Positions 8,082-14,548 are shown, counted from the stretch's first letter. The stretch is DNA of 53,744 bases from a virus (IMGVR_UViG_3300022900_000014:1-53744), one strand, 5' to 3'. Program-made: numbers and translations. Notes: generated by a model not told the origin, from the sequence alone.

Positions 8082-8637
8082 TTTTATTTATCCTAAACCA
8101 TTCTGGAACTTCGCGTTTTGTCCAACGCATCTTAAACCTTTCCTGTTTAGTCTCATAAAATAATCGATAAGACTTTACTGGATCTTCTGGAAACATGCAT
8201 TCTGGATTCGACTTCATTGCTAACCTAAATGGAGTCATCGGTCCTTTTGGTATATTATCTGGTGCACTTCGAAGTGCCCATAGTACAGTTTCACTTTTAT
8301 GTAGCTTATTATATCTATGCCTGTATTCTAAGCATAATGCATACATATGTTCCCAATGCCATCGATAGTTCTCTTCTGATTCCATAGTCCAAAGAGTGCA
8401 TGGGTGATTGTAGTGTACGGCTTTGTAATATACGAGGTCGGCTTCGACATCATCAAGCACATAATGCTTAACCATGGTTTTGCCGGATTTTGAGGGTAGA
8501 CGTTCTAGAGTTCCGTCAAGAACTCGATGAGCAGTGGAGAGCATTTGACCACTCTCCACTATCATTTTTACGACGTGCTTATCGCACTGCAACTGGGCAG
8601 CTTTAGTAGGATCTTTATCTAATACAAAAATATTCAT
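8068..8637 (-). CDS. conserved phage protein, MNIFVLD...DKHVVKM family
   Basis: 189 residues from the ATG at 8637. The N-terminus MNIFVLDKDPTKAA...CDKHVVKMIVES and several conserved His/Trp clusters (HPCTLW, YRWHWEHM) occur in a hypothetical family of cyanophages and marine bacteria. The many His could bind metal. An ATG at 8646 lies inside the -10 box of the upstream promoter, so it cannot be used from that promoter; 8637 then sits at the predicted transcript start. Confidence 0.75.
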   Translation of the reverse strand: MNIFVLDKDPTKAAQLQCDKHVVKMIVESGQMLSTAHRVLDGTLERLPSKSGKTMVKHYVLDDVEADLVYYKAVHYNHPCTLWTMESEENYRWHWEHMYALCLEYRHRYNKLHKSETVLWALRSAPDNIPKGPMTPFRLAMKSNPECMFPEDPVKSYRLFYETKQERFKMRWTKREVPEWFRINKNANI

Positions 8638-8644
8638 AATATAC

Positions 8645-8673
8645 ATTATACCACATTTTACGCCAAATGTAAA
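8645..8673 (-). promoter_or_regulatory. early promoter
   Basis: Minus-strand TTTACA, 17-bp spacer, TATAAT with TGG before the -10 (extended -10). It drives the 8068-8637 gene and probably the zinc-ribbon, phoH and nuclease genes. The start codon lies about 7 bases after the -10, implying a leaderless message. Confidence 0.75.
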
Positions 8674-8694
8674 ATGGTTTTATCTTCTATTGAA

Positions 8695-8802
8695 TTAAAT
8701 TAATCCAGCAGAAGCAAAAGGTAAGGCAACTATTAAGATCATAGCAACTATAGGAAATAATACTCCCTTAACAGTTTCTAGAGCCAGTTCTCTCTTCTTC
8801 AT
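8695..8802 (-). CDS. 35-residue membrane peptide
   Basis: Starts MKKRELALETVKG and continues as a single hydrophobic helix (about 14-33) ending in AGLI. AAGGAGA lies nine bases upstream of the ATG. The positive-inside N-terminus and one helix suggest a small inner-membrane peptide. Function unknown; size and topology would fit a lysis regulator or a host-membrane modulator. Confidence 0.6.
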   Translation of the reverse strand: MKKRELALETVKGVLFPIVAMILIVALPFASAGLI

Positions 8803-8860
8803 TTAAATTTCTCCTTTATCCCTTGTGAGGATGTTAACGTGTGTTTGCTTGGTGTAGCAG

Positions 8861-8894
8861 TGGGCCCATTTGGTTATAAGGCGGTACCCATACC
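8861..8894 (-). repeat. partial second copy of the tmRNA 3' element
   Basis: 34 bases, identical at all but one position to 9170-9203, which is the end of the tmRNA coding piece. It lies in the leader of the 35-residue membrane peptide gene. The core on the minus strand is TACCGCCTTATAACC flanked by TGGG and CCCA. Confidence 0.85.
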
Positions 8895-8905
8895 TTTATA
8901 GCTAC

Positions 8906-9136
8906 TTAATATTTGCCACCGGCATTACTTACAAAAGCATTCATTTCTTTGCAAAGCTCTTGAATATCCTGCATATTAGGATATGCTGGTAGATCCGGAT
9001 ACTCAACAGGGGTTCCTGCATCTTTCAATGCATGGTACCTGTCTATGACTTCATCCTTCTTTACATGATACTCGTCTACAAGTAAATTTTTTGCTTCCAT
9101 AAGCATATTAAATCTTAGTTCATACGGATTTGACAT
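8906..9136 (-). CDS. conserved small protein, unknown function
   Basis: 76 residues starting MSNPYELRFNMLMEAK. The ATG at 9136 has AAGGAG upstream; an earlier in-frame ATG at 9178 lies in the tmRNA 3' element and is rejected. Helical, charged, with a Pro/Tyr-rich middle (VEYPDLPAYPN). Resembles small hypotheticals of T4-like marine phages. Probably co-transcribed with the tmRNA. Confidence 0.7.
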   Translation of the reverse strand: MSNPYELRFNMLMEAKNLLVDEYHVKKDEVIDRYHALKDAGTPVEYPDLPAYPNMQDIQELCKEMNAFVSNAGGKY

Positions 9137-9169
9137 ATTTGTCTCCTTGTGTGTTGTGTGTGTTAAGCT

Positions 9170-9203
9170 TGGGCCCATTTGGTTATAAGGCGGTGCCCAT
9201 ACC
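9170..9203 (-). repeat. 3' end of tmRNA coding piece (repeat copy 2)
   Basis: Second member of the 34-base direct repeat. Its outer TGGGC and GCCCA can pair, so it probably forms the last stem or part of a pseudoknot of the tmRNA coding piece. Confidence 0.75.
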
Positions 9204-9212
9204 CCATCTAGC

Positions 9213-9245
9213 TTATGCCGCTAGAGCGTAAACATTATCGTTTGC
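9213..9245 (-). other. tmRNA tag reading frame, ANDNVYALAA-stop
   Basis: The resume codon GCA at 9243-9245 is followed by codons for NDNVYALAA and TAA at 9213-9215. The tag is close to the E. coli tag (ANDENYALAA) and keeps the LAA end read by ClpXP. The stop codon lies in the loop of a CTAGC/GCTAG hairpin, as in tmRNA helix P5. Confidence 0.9.
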
Positions 9246-9399
9246 GTTTATTTTAATTTAGTTTTTACGTCTACTCTGACGATTCTCCATAAGTCTTCAG
9301 TCGTCTGTCGAATCTAAAACGCCCCCATATGTTTTATTGGTGGAGGCGAGGGGAGTTGCACCCCTGTCCAAACTTCCTATCTCTTACTTCAACGAATTC

Positions 9400-9783
9400 T
9401 TAGTCTTCGAATGTATGCCTAAACAATCGTCCATTATACTCAAAGGTAACTGTTTCACCTCTTTGTACTTGTATCGGAACTTCTTCACAAAACTCTTTCT
9501 GAACAATCCTGGATTGAGCATTATTCTTAGCAACGTTAGAACCGATAATAGCTCCAGCAATTGTAGCTGCTGTTTTACCAGAACCGTTTCCAACTTGATG
9601 TCCTAAGACACCGCCAATGACTCCACCCACTATACCTGATGTTGCGGTATTATCTACGAAGACATCTCTAACTACGCATTGCTTCTGATAAATCGTAACA
9701 TATCTCGGTGTTGTACTTAGCACAACCACATCAGCAAAAGCAAATGTTGGTAAGAGTGCTCCGAGTAAAAGAAATTGTTTCAT
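9400..9783 (-). CDS. exported glycine-zipper envelope protein
   Basis: 127 residues. A signal peptide (1-17, cleavage at AFA-DV) precedes a glycine-zipper region at about 50-83 (GIVGGVIGGVLGHQVG, then AGAIIGSNVA) of the 17-kDa surface antigen/SlyB type. A short beta-rich C-terminal domain carries one of two Cys residues. Such proteins sit in the outer membrane or periplasm. The phage may use it to alter the host envelope or block superinfection; this is inference. It ends inside the tmRNA acceptor region's leader. Confidence 0.78.
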   Translation of the reverse strand: MKQFLLLGALLPTFAFADVVVLSTTPRYVTIYQKQCVVRDVFVDNTATSGIVGGVIGGVLGHQVGNGSGKTAATIAGAIIGSNVAKNNAQSRIVQKEFCEEVPIQVQRGETVTFEYNGRLFRHTFED

Positions 9784-9859
9784 GTTTTTCTCCTAACAGT
9801 GTTATATATACGGTGTTACTAAAGGAAACACTAAAATATGGTAATATATTACCACTTTA

Positions 9860-10051
9860 TTAATAATAATTTCCAAACTCATCGATATTAACATCTTTAC
9901 CTGGAACAGGTCTTAATAGATGTTTAGTTTCTACCGGTTCTTTTCCGAGCAATACACGTGCACGGTCACGTACTTCTGCAGTGACTGCATGTCCATACAT
10001 TTCTGGATCAAGGAGGCTTTTTAGGAATTGCATTACTTGAGCTTCATTCAT
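9860..10051 (-). CDS. conserved small phage protein (SLLDPEMYG family)
   Basis: 63 residues from the ATG at 10051. An ATG 15 bases earlier would leave almost no leader behind the late promoter at 10072-10079. The core VMQFLKSLLDPEMYGHAVTAEVRDRARVLL is spread over two helices and resembles hypotheticals of cyanomyoviruses. Soluble, unknown function. Confidence 0.68.
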   Translation of the reverse strand: MNEAQVMQFLKSLLDPEMYGHAVTAEVRDRARVLLGKEPVETKHLLRPVPGKDVNIDEFGNYY

Positions 10052-10071
10052 ATATTCAAATCTCACGTTAC

Positions 10072-10079
10072 TATTTATA
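10072..10079 (-). promoter_or_regulatory. T4-type late promoter
   Basis: TATAAATA on the minus strand in the 43-base gap upstream of the small gene starting at 10051. Spacing gives a leader of about 15 bases. Confidence 0.6.
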
Positions 10080-10109
10080 TGTATTTTTAACTAGGCTTTT
10101 TTATTACTT

Positions 10110-10691
10110 TTATATGTCATAACCAAGAATGACATCATGGATATTTCGCCAGTTCAAAACTCGTGGTATATCCTTATCATCAGCATTATGCTCATGTGAC
10201 ATTAGCAATGGGTTCAAGCCAAAATATTTTCCGACTCTTGCATTGTCTGGTTTATCTTCAATCCACCAGCATCCGGTGTTTTCATATTTTGCCAATGCTT
10301 CATCTTTATCTGCACCACAATCTAGGTAGACAAACTTATCAAAGACGCTTGGTCCAAATAATTCAGAAAGGTTTTTAGTTCGCAAATGCTGTGCGTATTC
10401 ATCATCACTCATTGAAGTGATTACATGGAATATGTAACCATGTTCTTCATGAAGCTTTTTGACATATTTAATTGCATCACGAAATGGAGGAAGTCGACGT
10501 ATGGTAGCTGATTCATTGAACATACGAATTAAGCGTTGTGCTTCATTCCTAGGAATCTCATACTTTTCATCCATCTTGTATAGTCCATCATTGACTATTT
10601 TATAACCATGACGATTCATCCAACGATCAAAAGAGTGTTCCCAATCGCAGAGAACACCATCACAGTCAGTTAATATAATTTTATCTTTCAA
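10110..10691 (-). CDS. HAD-family phosphatase / 5'-nucleotidase-like
   Basis: 193 residues with HAD motifs: DCDGVLCDW (nucleophile and acid Asp at 9 and 11), VITS (motif II), DKDEALAK (Lys motif) and WWIEDKPDNA (motif IV). The fold matches deoxynucleotidase-like HAD proteins of T4-like phages. It may salvage or balance nucleotides. The stop overlaps nothing downstream, and the start overlaps the membrane gene by four bases. Confidence 0.83.
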   Translation of the reverse strand: MKDKIILTDCDGVLCDWEHSFDRWMNRHGYKIVNDGLYKMDEKYEIPRNEAQRLIRMFNESATIRRLPPFRDAIKYVKKLHEEHGYIFHVITSMSDDEYAQHLRTKNLSELFGPSVFDKFVYLDCGADKDEALAKYENTGCWWIEDKPDNARVGKYFGLNPLLMSHEHNADDKDIPRVLNWRNIHDVILGYDI

Positions 10692-11092
10692 TTTATAATC
10701 CTTTTTTCAAATTCTTCAATCGAGCCTGGAAATCTCCAAGCCCATATAGCCACTAAAGCCATAAATCCTACTGACCAATAGAATCCTTTCAGCGGAATAG
10801 TAAAGAACATAATCACGGCTGATGATGACATTGTAATCAGCATCATGTATTTTAGTTTAGTGGGAAATATTCTCTTCTCAGTCCAATTCGTGAGAAACGG
10901 ACCAAACTTTGGATGGCTATAAAGCCATGCGTGCATCTTAGGAGAACCTTTAGCAAAACAATATGCCGAAGCAACAATAAAGATACTAAATGGAATACCT
11001 GGCGTTACTACACCAACGTATCCCATTGCTAGACAAATGAACCCTAGTACTTTCCATAGAAACTGTTTTATGATATTTCTCCTATACAGCAC
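10688..11092 (-). CDS. DUF454/YbaN-like inner-membrane protein
   Basis: Up to 134 residues with three to four membrane helices. The pattern G-x-V-T-P-G-I-P-F-S-x-F-x-x-x-x-x-Y-C-F-A-K-G-S-P and HxxFGPFLxxW matches YbaN-family proteins. The start is uncertain: the open frame can begin with GTG at 11092, but the only good ribosome binding site (AGGAG) lies inside that frame and points seven bases on to an ATA codon at 11071, where family members begin. Function unknown. Confidence 0.75.
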   Translation of the reverse strand: MLYRRNIIKQFLWKVLGFICLAMGYVGVVTPGIPFSIFIVASAYCFAKGSPKMHAWLYSHPKFGPFLTNWTEKRIFPTKLKYMMLITMSSSAVIMFFTIPLKGFYWSVGFMALVAIWAWRFPGSIEEFEKRIIN

Positions 11093-11300
11093 CTAATAAA
11101 ACTTTATCTATTTCCATAGCCATCTCTTCAACCAGCTTCTCGTACTCATACTTAGACTTTAAATCGCCAACAAACTCCTCAGAAGCCTCAACCCAGCGGC
11201 CATCACTCAGCTGCATCATCATACCACCGTCGCAGTCAGTAACCTTTAACCAACGGTATTCTCCCTTAAGGATCACGAAATCACCAGGAAATATAATCAT
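11082..11300 (-). CDS. small hypothetical protein with beta-barrel-like start
   Basis: 72 residues. The N-terminal half (GDFVILKGEYRWLKVTDCDGGMMMQLSDGRWV) reads like a small SH3- or KOW-type barrel; the second half is an amphipathic helix. Co-transcribed with the next upstream gene. No family recognised. Confidence 0.6.
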   Translation of the reverse strand: MIIFPGDFVILKGEYRWLKVTDCDGGMMMQLSDGRWVEASEEFVGDLKSKYEYEKLVEEMAMEIDKVLLGAV

Positions 11301-11301
11301 A

Positions 11302-11544
11302 TTAAACCACCTCTCGCTGTTCTGAAGTCAATGCATTCCAAACATCATAACCACCGGCACGTCGAATCTGTGCTCGTGGATCCGGATCAGTTTCCATGGA
11401 CAAGACACTTAGATTATCTCTAAGCTCATCGATAGCTTTCATCACGTGGCCAACGTTGTTTGCTTCTTCGCAGACAACCATTAGCTTCTTGTATGATGCA
11501 GCAATGTCGTTAACCAAATTCATATCAATCTTCTTAGTAATCAT
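11302..11544 (-). CDS. small hypothetical early protein
   Basis: 80 residues, mostly helical, ATG at 11544 behind a GGACTTATATT leader. The same leader precedes the MoxR-type gene at 51954, so both genes share promoter cassette ancestry. First gene after the 11578-11606 promoter. No function recognised. Confidence 0.65.
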   Translation of the reverse strand: MITKKIDMNLVNDIAASYKKLMVVCEEANNVGHVMKAIDELRDNLSVLSMETDPDPRAQIRRAGGYDVWNALTSEQREVV

Positions 11545-11577
11545 AATATAAGTCCTTATTCATTAATGTATGGTGCT

Positions 11578-11606
11578 ATTATACGACATATTGGGCCTAA
11601 TGTACA
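11578..11606 (-). promoter_or_regulatory. early promoter (cassette copy A)
   Basis: Minus-strand TGTACA, 17 bp, TATAAT, part of the repeated intergenic cassette. The transcript would begin about 25-30 bases before the ATG at 11544. Confidence 0.85.
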
Positions 11607-11707
11607 ATTTATTTTTCGTATATAAATCAACGGCTTAGAAAATCTCTCTCCTAAGCCGTTGATTTTGTTGATATTTTAAATTGTAACAAATTGTGACAAA
11701 TTGTGTC
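11578..11707 (-). repeat. intergenic promoter-hairpin-iteron cassette, copy A
   Basis: Promoter (11578-11606), hairpin with a perfect 15-bp stem (11624-11638 with 11651-11665), then three 10-bp iterons in perfect phase (11678-11687, 11688-11697, 11698-11707; AAATTGTNNC read on the + strand). The stop codon of the upstream 45-residue gene overlaps the last iteron. The hairpin probably ends the upstream transcript just before the new promoter. Confidence 0.8.
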
Positions 11708-11843
11708 AGCCTTGGCCTCTATACCGCTTAAAGCTGCGTTTCTTATGTTTATTCATGCTGGCCATCTTTAACTTGCCATTTCCGATTGATGTTCCTTTCA
11801 CGAACGTAGTTCGTTCAACCTTTACTTCCGTTTTCTTGGCCAT
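11706..11843 (-). CDS. 45-residue very basic protein
   Basis: Begins MAKKTEVKVERTTF and ends KHKKRSFKRYRGQG. ATG at 11843 has AAGGAGA nine bases upstream; TGA at 11706-11708. About a third of residues are Lys or Arg, so it probably binds nucleic acid. Small basic early proteins of phages often target host transcription or the nucleoid; no family recognised. Confidence 0.65.
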   Translation of the reverse strand: MAKKTEVKVERTTFVKGTSIGNGKLKMASMNKHKKRSFKRYRGQG

Positions 11844-11857
11844 GATATGATTTCTCC

Positions 11858-12040
11858 TTAATGCATGGTTTCATACTGATATAAATCGTCAACTAACTCT
11901 TCTATTTTGTTATCAAGGTATTCTAACTTTTTTTGTATTACGTGAGCTTTCTTAGAATTACCAGACTTTTGTAACTTTCTCATAAAATACTCCAATTCTC
12001 TAGAATCTTTCTTCAGCCTTTCAACTTGTGGACCATGCAT
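11858..12040 (-). CDS. small coiled-coil protein
   Basis: 60 residues, nearly all helical with heptads (VERLKKDSRELEYFMRKLQK, then KKLEYLDNKIEELVDDLYQYE). GAGAGG precedes the ATG. It follows a terminator, so its transcript start is uncertain. Unknown function. Confidence 0.6.
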   Translation of the reverse strand: MHGPQVERLKKDSRELEYFMRKLQKSGNSKKAHVIQKKLEYLDNKIEELVDDLYQYETMH

Positions 12041-12112
12041 AGCACTTACCTCTCGTAGTTATTGGAAATGAGTAGAAAAGTTAAGTATCCTCCTTTTTGT
12101 AGTTTATAAAGT

Positions 12113-12151
12113 AAAAAAGAACCTAAGCCTTATTCAGACTTGGTTCTTTTT
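12113..12151 (-). terminator. intrinsic terminator
   Basis: On the minus strand a hairpin with the 10-bp stem AAAAAGAACC/GGTTCTTTTT is extended by AAG/CTT inside and ends in a run of six T. It lies after the 12195-12641 gene and ends the RNase H transcript. Confidence 0.75.
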
Positions 12152-12182
12152 CGGTTTTCGAGTATAATATTTACCACAATAT

Positions 12183-12190
12183 TATTTATA
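12183..12190 (-). promoter_or_regulatory. possible T4-type late promoter
   Basis: TATAAATA just after the stop of the 12195-12641 gene. The terminator at 12113-12151 lies between it and the next gene, so it would have to read through or make a short RNA. Weak case. Confidence 0.3.
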
Positions 12191-12194
12191 AAAT

Positions 12195-12641
12195 CTAGTC
12201 TTTGATTAAATTAGGAAAGGCTTCTTGCACTAATTTTTTAGTAATACCTTTATAGTGCGCGGTGTTATTCTTATATATCAATTTTTTATCTTTCATAAGA
12301 ATAAGAACTTCGGCATCTTTAGGATGTACACTCTCAAGTACTTCGATGAACATCTTCTCTCTACGCACAGACGGTAAGCCATCTCCTCGACCACCTTTTA
12401 CAAAGTACGTAAACTTCTTAGCCTGCCTATGGATGCTTGATTTACTATATCCATCTGGAGTATGTTCAGCATTATATGGCGGAGTTCCTTCTGGCAAAGT
12501 AAATACAATAAGCGAATCCATTGCACCACGCAATATAGACTTAAGCGCTATTGTCTCATGCTCTTTCAGAATCTTTATCTTCTCTTCTTTTGTTTTTGCT
12601 GCAGCTGCTAATTCAAGTACTTCGTGTATGTACAAATTCAC
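12195..12641 (-). CDS. conserved phage protein (DUF6433-like)
   Basis: 148 residues using a GTG start at 12641, which overlaps the RNase H stop (GTGA) and has GGAG eight bases upstream; an ATG six codons earlier lies inside RNase H without a binding site. The N-terminus YIHEVLELAAAAKTKEEKI and the central LRGAMDSLIVFTLPEGTPPY resemble a conserved hypothetical family of cyanomyoviruses that sits beside RNase H or late regulators. Basic C-terminal region. Function unknown. Confidence 0.72.
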   Translation of the reverse strand: MNLYIHEVLELAAAAKTKEEKIKILKEHETIALKSILRGAMDSLIVFTLPEGTPPYNAEHTPDGYSKSSIHRQAKKFTYFVKGGRGDGLPSVRREKMFIEVLESVHPKDAEVLILMKDKKLIYKNNTAHYKGITKKLVQEAFPNLIKD

Positions 12642-13489
12642 GTAAAATCTCCAACGCATTCTATTAGTAATTTACAACGCTTCTTAATAAGATAGTTAAG
12701 TATCTTCGAAGGATGAGCAACTTTAGTGTTGTCAAATATATCTATAACAGAATTTCTCAGTTCGATTGGAGTCTCGGATAAATCAATCATCTTTTTATTG
12801 CGTATGTAATTTCGATACGCTTCTTGATCTGAGTCTAACCAGCTTGAGGTTTCCACATAGTTCGAGTAATGAGCTATTTTCTTTTGAGTCATTGGCGTTT
12901 GTCTAATGCCGCTAACAAAGGTATCATCGCCAGAAAGAATATTAGGTACACCGTCAGAAGAATCACCTTTAAAGATATGCTCGGTAAGATAGTTTACAGG
13001 ATCAGCATGTTCGACAAACTTCTTAGTCATTGGAGAGAACTGTCGAATATTGTTATAACGATGAAGCTGTATAAAGTCTTTATCAGCAGAAACAATCATA
13101 ACGTTTTCATGCTTACCAAACTCTTGAGTATTTTCACACAATATACCAACGATGTCATCAGCTTCACATCGATCTACTTTAATCACTTTATAAGGAAGGT
13201 TTTCTTTTATTTCTTCAAGAACTAAGTTTGTGATTCTAAAGACTTCATCCCAATCAAGCGTTGATTCATCTCTATTTGCTTTACGCTTGAACTTATACTG
13301 AGGAAAGACTTCCTTTCGCCATGAAGATGAATCAGCTGCGATTACTACTTGTCCGTACTGATCTCTAAACTTTTTATTGTACATACGAATAGAGTTAAGA
13401 ATCATATGACGAATCATATCTTCTTGTATATCTATTTTTTGCACAATAATATTAGATATTGCAATGCCGGAGTAATCAATGATAATCAT
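12638..13489 (-). CDS. rnh: T4-like RNase H, 5'-3' exonuclease
   Basis: 283 residues of the FEN-1/T4 RNase H family. MIIIDYSG at the N-terminus carries the first metal Asp. VVIAADSSSWRKEVFPQYKFKR, RCEADDIVGIL, VMIVSADKDFIQL and GDSSDGVPNI give the remaining acidic and helical-arch motifs. It removes RNA primers from lagging-strand fragments. Follows an early promoter. Confidence 0.92.
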   Translation of the reverse strand: MIIIDYSGIAISNIIVQKIDIQEDMIRHMILNSIRMYNKKFRDQYGQVVIAADSSSWRKEVFPQYKFKRKANRDESTLDWDEVFRITNLVLEEIKENLPYKVIKVDRCEADDIVGILCENTQEFGKHENVMIVSADKDFIQLHRYNNIRQFSPMTKKFVEHADPVNYLTEHIFKGDSSDGVPNILSGDDTFVSGIRQTPMTQKKIAHYSNYVETSSWLDSDQEAYRNYIRNKKMIDLSETPIELRNSVIDIFDNTKVAHPSKILNYLIKKRCKLLIECVGDFT

Positions 13490-13521
13490 TATTATATAAC
13501 CTTTTCAATTTAATATATGAT

Positions 13522-13550
13522 ATTATATCACAAAATTCAATATTTGTACA
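13522..13550 (-). promoter_or_regulatory. early promoter
   Basis: Minus-strand TGTACA, 17 bp, TATAAT with TGA before the -10. It precedes the RNase H gene by about 30 bases and overlaps the end of the upstream 71-residue gene. Confidence 0.85.
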
Positions 13551-13752
13551 CACTTCCCTTATCAGTCATTGAGTAAAAATAGTTTATAACGAATTCCGAT
13601 TCTTTTCTTTTGCAATCATAATTGAAGCGTTCGCTCTTCATTGGCCACCAATAAGAATTATATCCATTCATATCTTTGTACATGAATCTCAAATAGAGCC
13701 ACGAAAACTTTCTTATACCATACGTGTTATCTTTAAAACTTACTACTTTCAT
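13537..13752 (-). CDS. small aromatic-rich hypothetical protein
   Basis: 71 residues with many Tyr, Trp and Phe (SWLYLRFMYKDMNGYNSYWWPM). No membrane segment is clear. Its stop falls in the spacer of the RNase H promoter, as expected in a compact genome. No family recognised. Confidence 0.55.
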   Translation of the reverse strand: MKVVSFKDNTYGIRKFSWLYLRFMYKDMNGYNSYWWPMKSERFNYDCKRKESEFVINYFYSMTDKGSVYKY

Positions 13753-13754
13753 AG

Positions 13755-14084
13755 TTATTCCTCAAAGAGTCCTTTGTGATTATCCATAATTAATCTCAAT
13801 TCTTCAAGGTATTCTGCCATTTCATCTACACGGGAGTGTAGCACATGATATCTTCCTTCATGCCTCAATAACATTGCATATGTAGTATTAAGAATAACAT
13901 TGAGGTCAGAAAGCATTTCGGCTGAAGATAACGGATCATAGTCTAACTTCAGTAATTCATAAACTAAAGCGTCGATTGCGTCTGCTGCAACTGACATAAC
14001 AGGATCATCCATCTTCTCGATATCTGCAGATTTTCCTTCTCTCGTTTTACTCGGAGTTGGAAATTGTATGATACTAGCTGACAT
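13755..14084 (-). CDS. hypothetical helical protein
   Basis: 109 residues. A short unstructured N-terminus (IIQFPTPSKTREGK) precedes a helical acidic body (about 25-105). Overlaps the GIY-YIG gene by 11 bases. Similar small proteins with an IIxFP start occur in T4-like marine phages. Unknown function. Confidence 0.6.
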   Translation of the reverse strand: MSASIIQFPTPSKTREGKSADIEKMDDPVMSVAADAIDALVYELLKLDYDPLSSAEMLSDLNVILNTTYAMLLRHEGRYHVLHSRVDEMAEYLEELRLIMDNHKGLFEE

Positions 14085-14520
14085 GTAATCCTCTTAAATG
14101 TGATTTACGCACTTTCACTTGAATCCATCCATTATAGTAGTCTTCCCTTAAAAGTGCATCACGTTCTATTTGCTCTTTTAATTCTAAATAAGCACATTCC
14201 GCTTTGGTTTTACATAAGTGCAATATTGTTCTTTGGAATGATTCATGACCAAGTGCAATGATATCATTCTTTAGTTCTTCATTAGAACCACAATACTCTT
14301 TCCAATCAGATTCTACTTTATATCTTTTCTTTTTCTTATTGACTTGACGAGTTTTCATAGACCAGAAAAACTTCTTTCCTATATACTTCTTACCAGTCTC
14401 TAAGTTTTCGATTAGATATACAAAACCGTATATTTCTTTTGGATCTAAATTATCAGGCTCATATGCAATCCGCCTAGGCGGTAACCCAGATATTTTTTCT
14501 TCGATTATCCACTGATTCAT
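14074..14520 (-). CDS. GIY-YIG family endonuclease
   Basis: 148 residues. GFVYLIEN (31-38) and KKYIGKK (45-51) are the GIY-YIG pair, followed by conserved Arg/Lys, an ESDWKEYCGS segment and the catalytic Glu region YLELKEQ. No DNA-binding NUMOD repeat is visible, so it is a stand-alone nuclease rather than a typical intron homing enzyme. A late promoter lies 29 bases upstream. May cut host DNA or resolve branches. Confidence 0.78.
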   Translation of the reverse strand: MNQWIIEEKISGLPPRRIAYEPDNLDPKEIYGFVYLIENLETGKKYIGKKFFWSMKTRQVNKKKKRYKVESDWKEYCGSNEELKNDIIALGHESFQRTILHLCKTKAECAYLELKEQIERDALLREDYYNGWIQVKVRKSHLRGLHVS

Positions 14521-14548
14521 AAATAGCCCATATAGCAGTTATATGGAC

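Larger units (their letters stand above)
9170..9387 (-). ncRNA. ssrA: circularly permuted (two-piece) tmRNA
   Basis: On the minus strand the acceptor part comes first. A T-arm (5-bp stem around TGCAACT, 9349-9365), the 3' acceptor strand (9342-9348), an A discriminator and an encoded CCA (9338-9340) are followed by an 11-base spacer (9327-9337), then the 5' acceptor strand (9320-9326) and GATTCGAC. The acceptor strands pair over 7 bp with a G-U at the third pair (9324-9344), the alanine identity element. The coding piece carries the tag frame at 9213-9245 inside a hairpin. This permuted order is the two-piece tmRNA layout known from Alphaproteobacteria, some cyanobacteria and some Betaproteobacteria. 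Outer ends are approximate: the acceptor piece's 5' end is near 9385 and the coding piece's 3' end near 9170. Confidence 0.88.

Noticed and set aside
8861-8894. Possible tRNA-like element
   Set aside because: No full cloverleaf can be drawn; it is better explained as a partial copy of the tmRNA end.
9136-9178. ATG at 9178 as start of the 76-residue gene
   Set aside because: It lies in the tmRNA 3' element and lacks a binding site; the ATG at 9136 has AAGGAG.
9337-9606. 89-residue + strand open frame
   Set aside because: It is antisense to the glycine-zipper gene and the tmRNA acceptor piece; no binding site and no family signal.
11858-12190. Late promoter at 12183 as the promoter of the coiled-coil gene at 12040
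   Set aside because: A strong terminator lies between them; kept only as a low-confidence feature.
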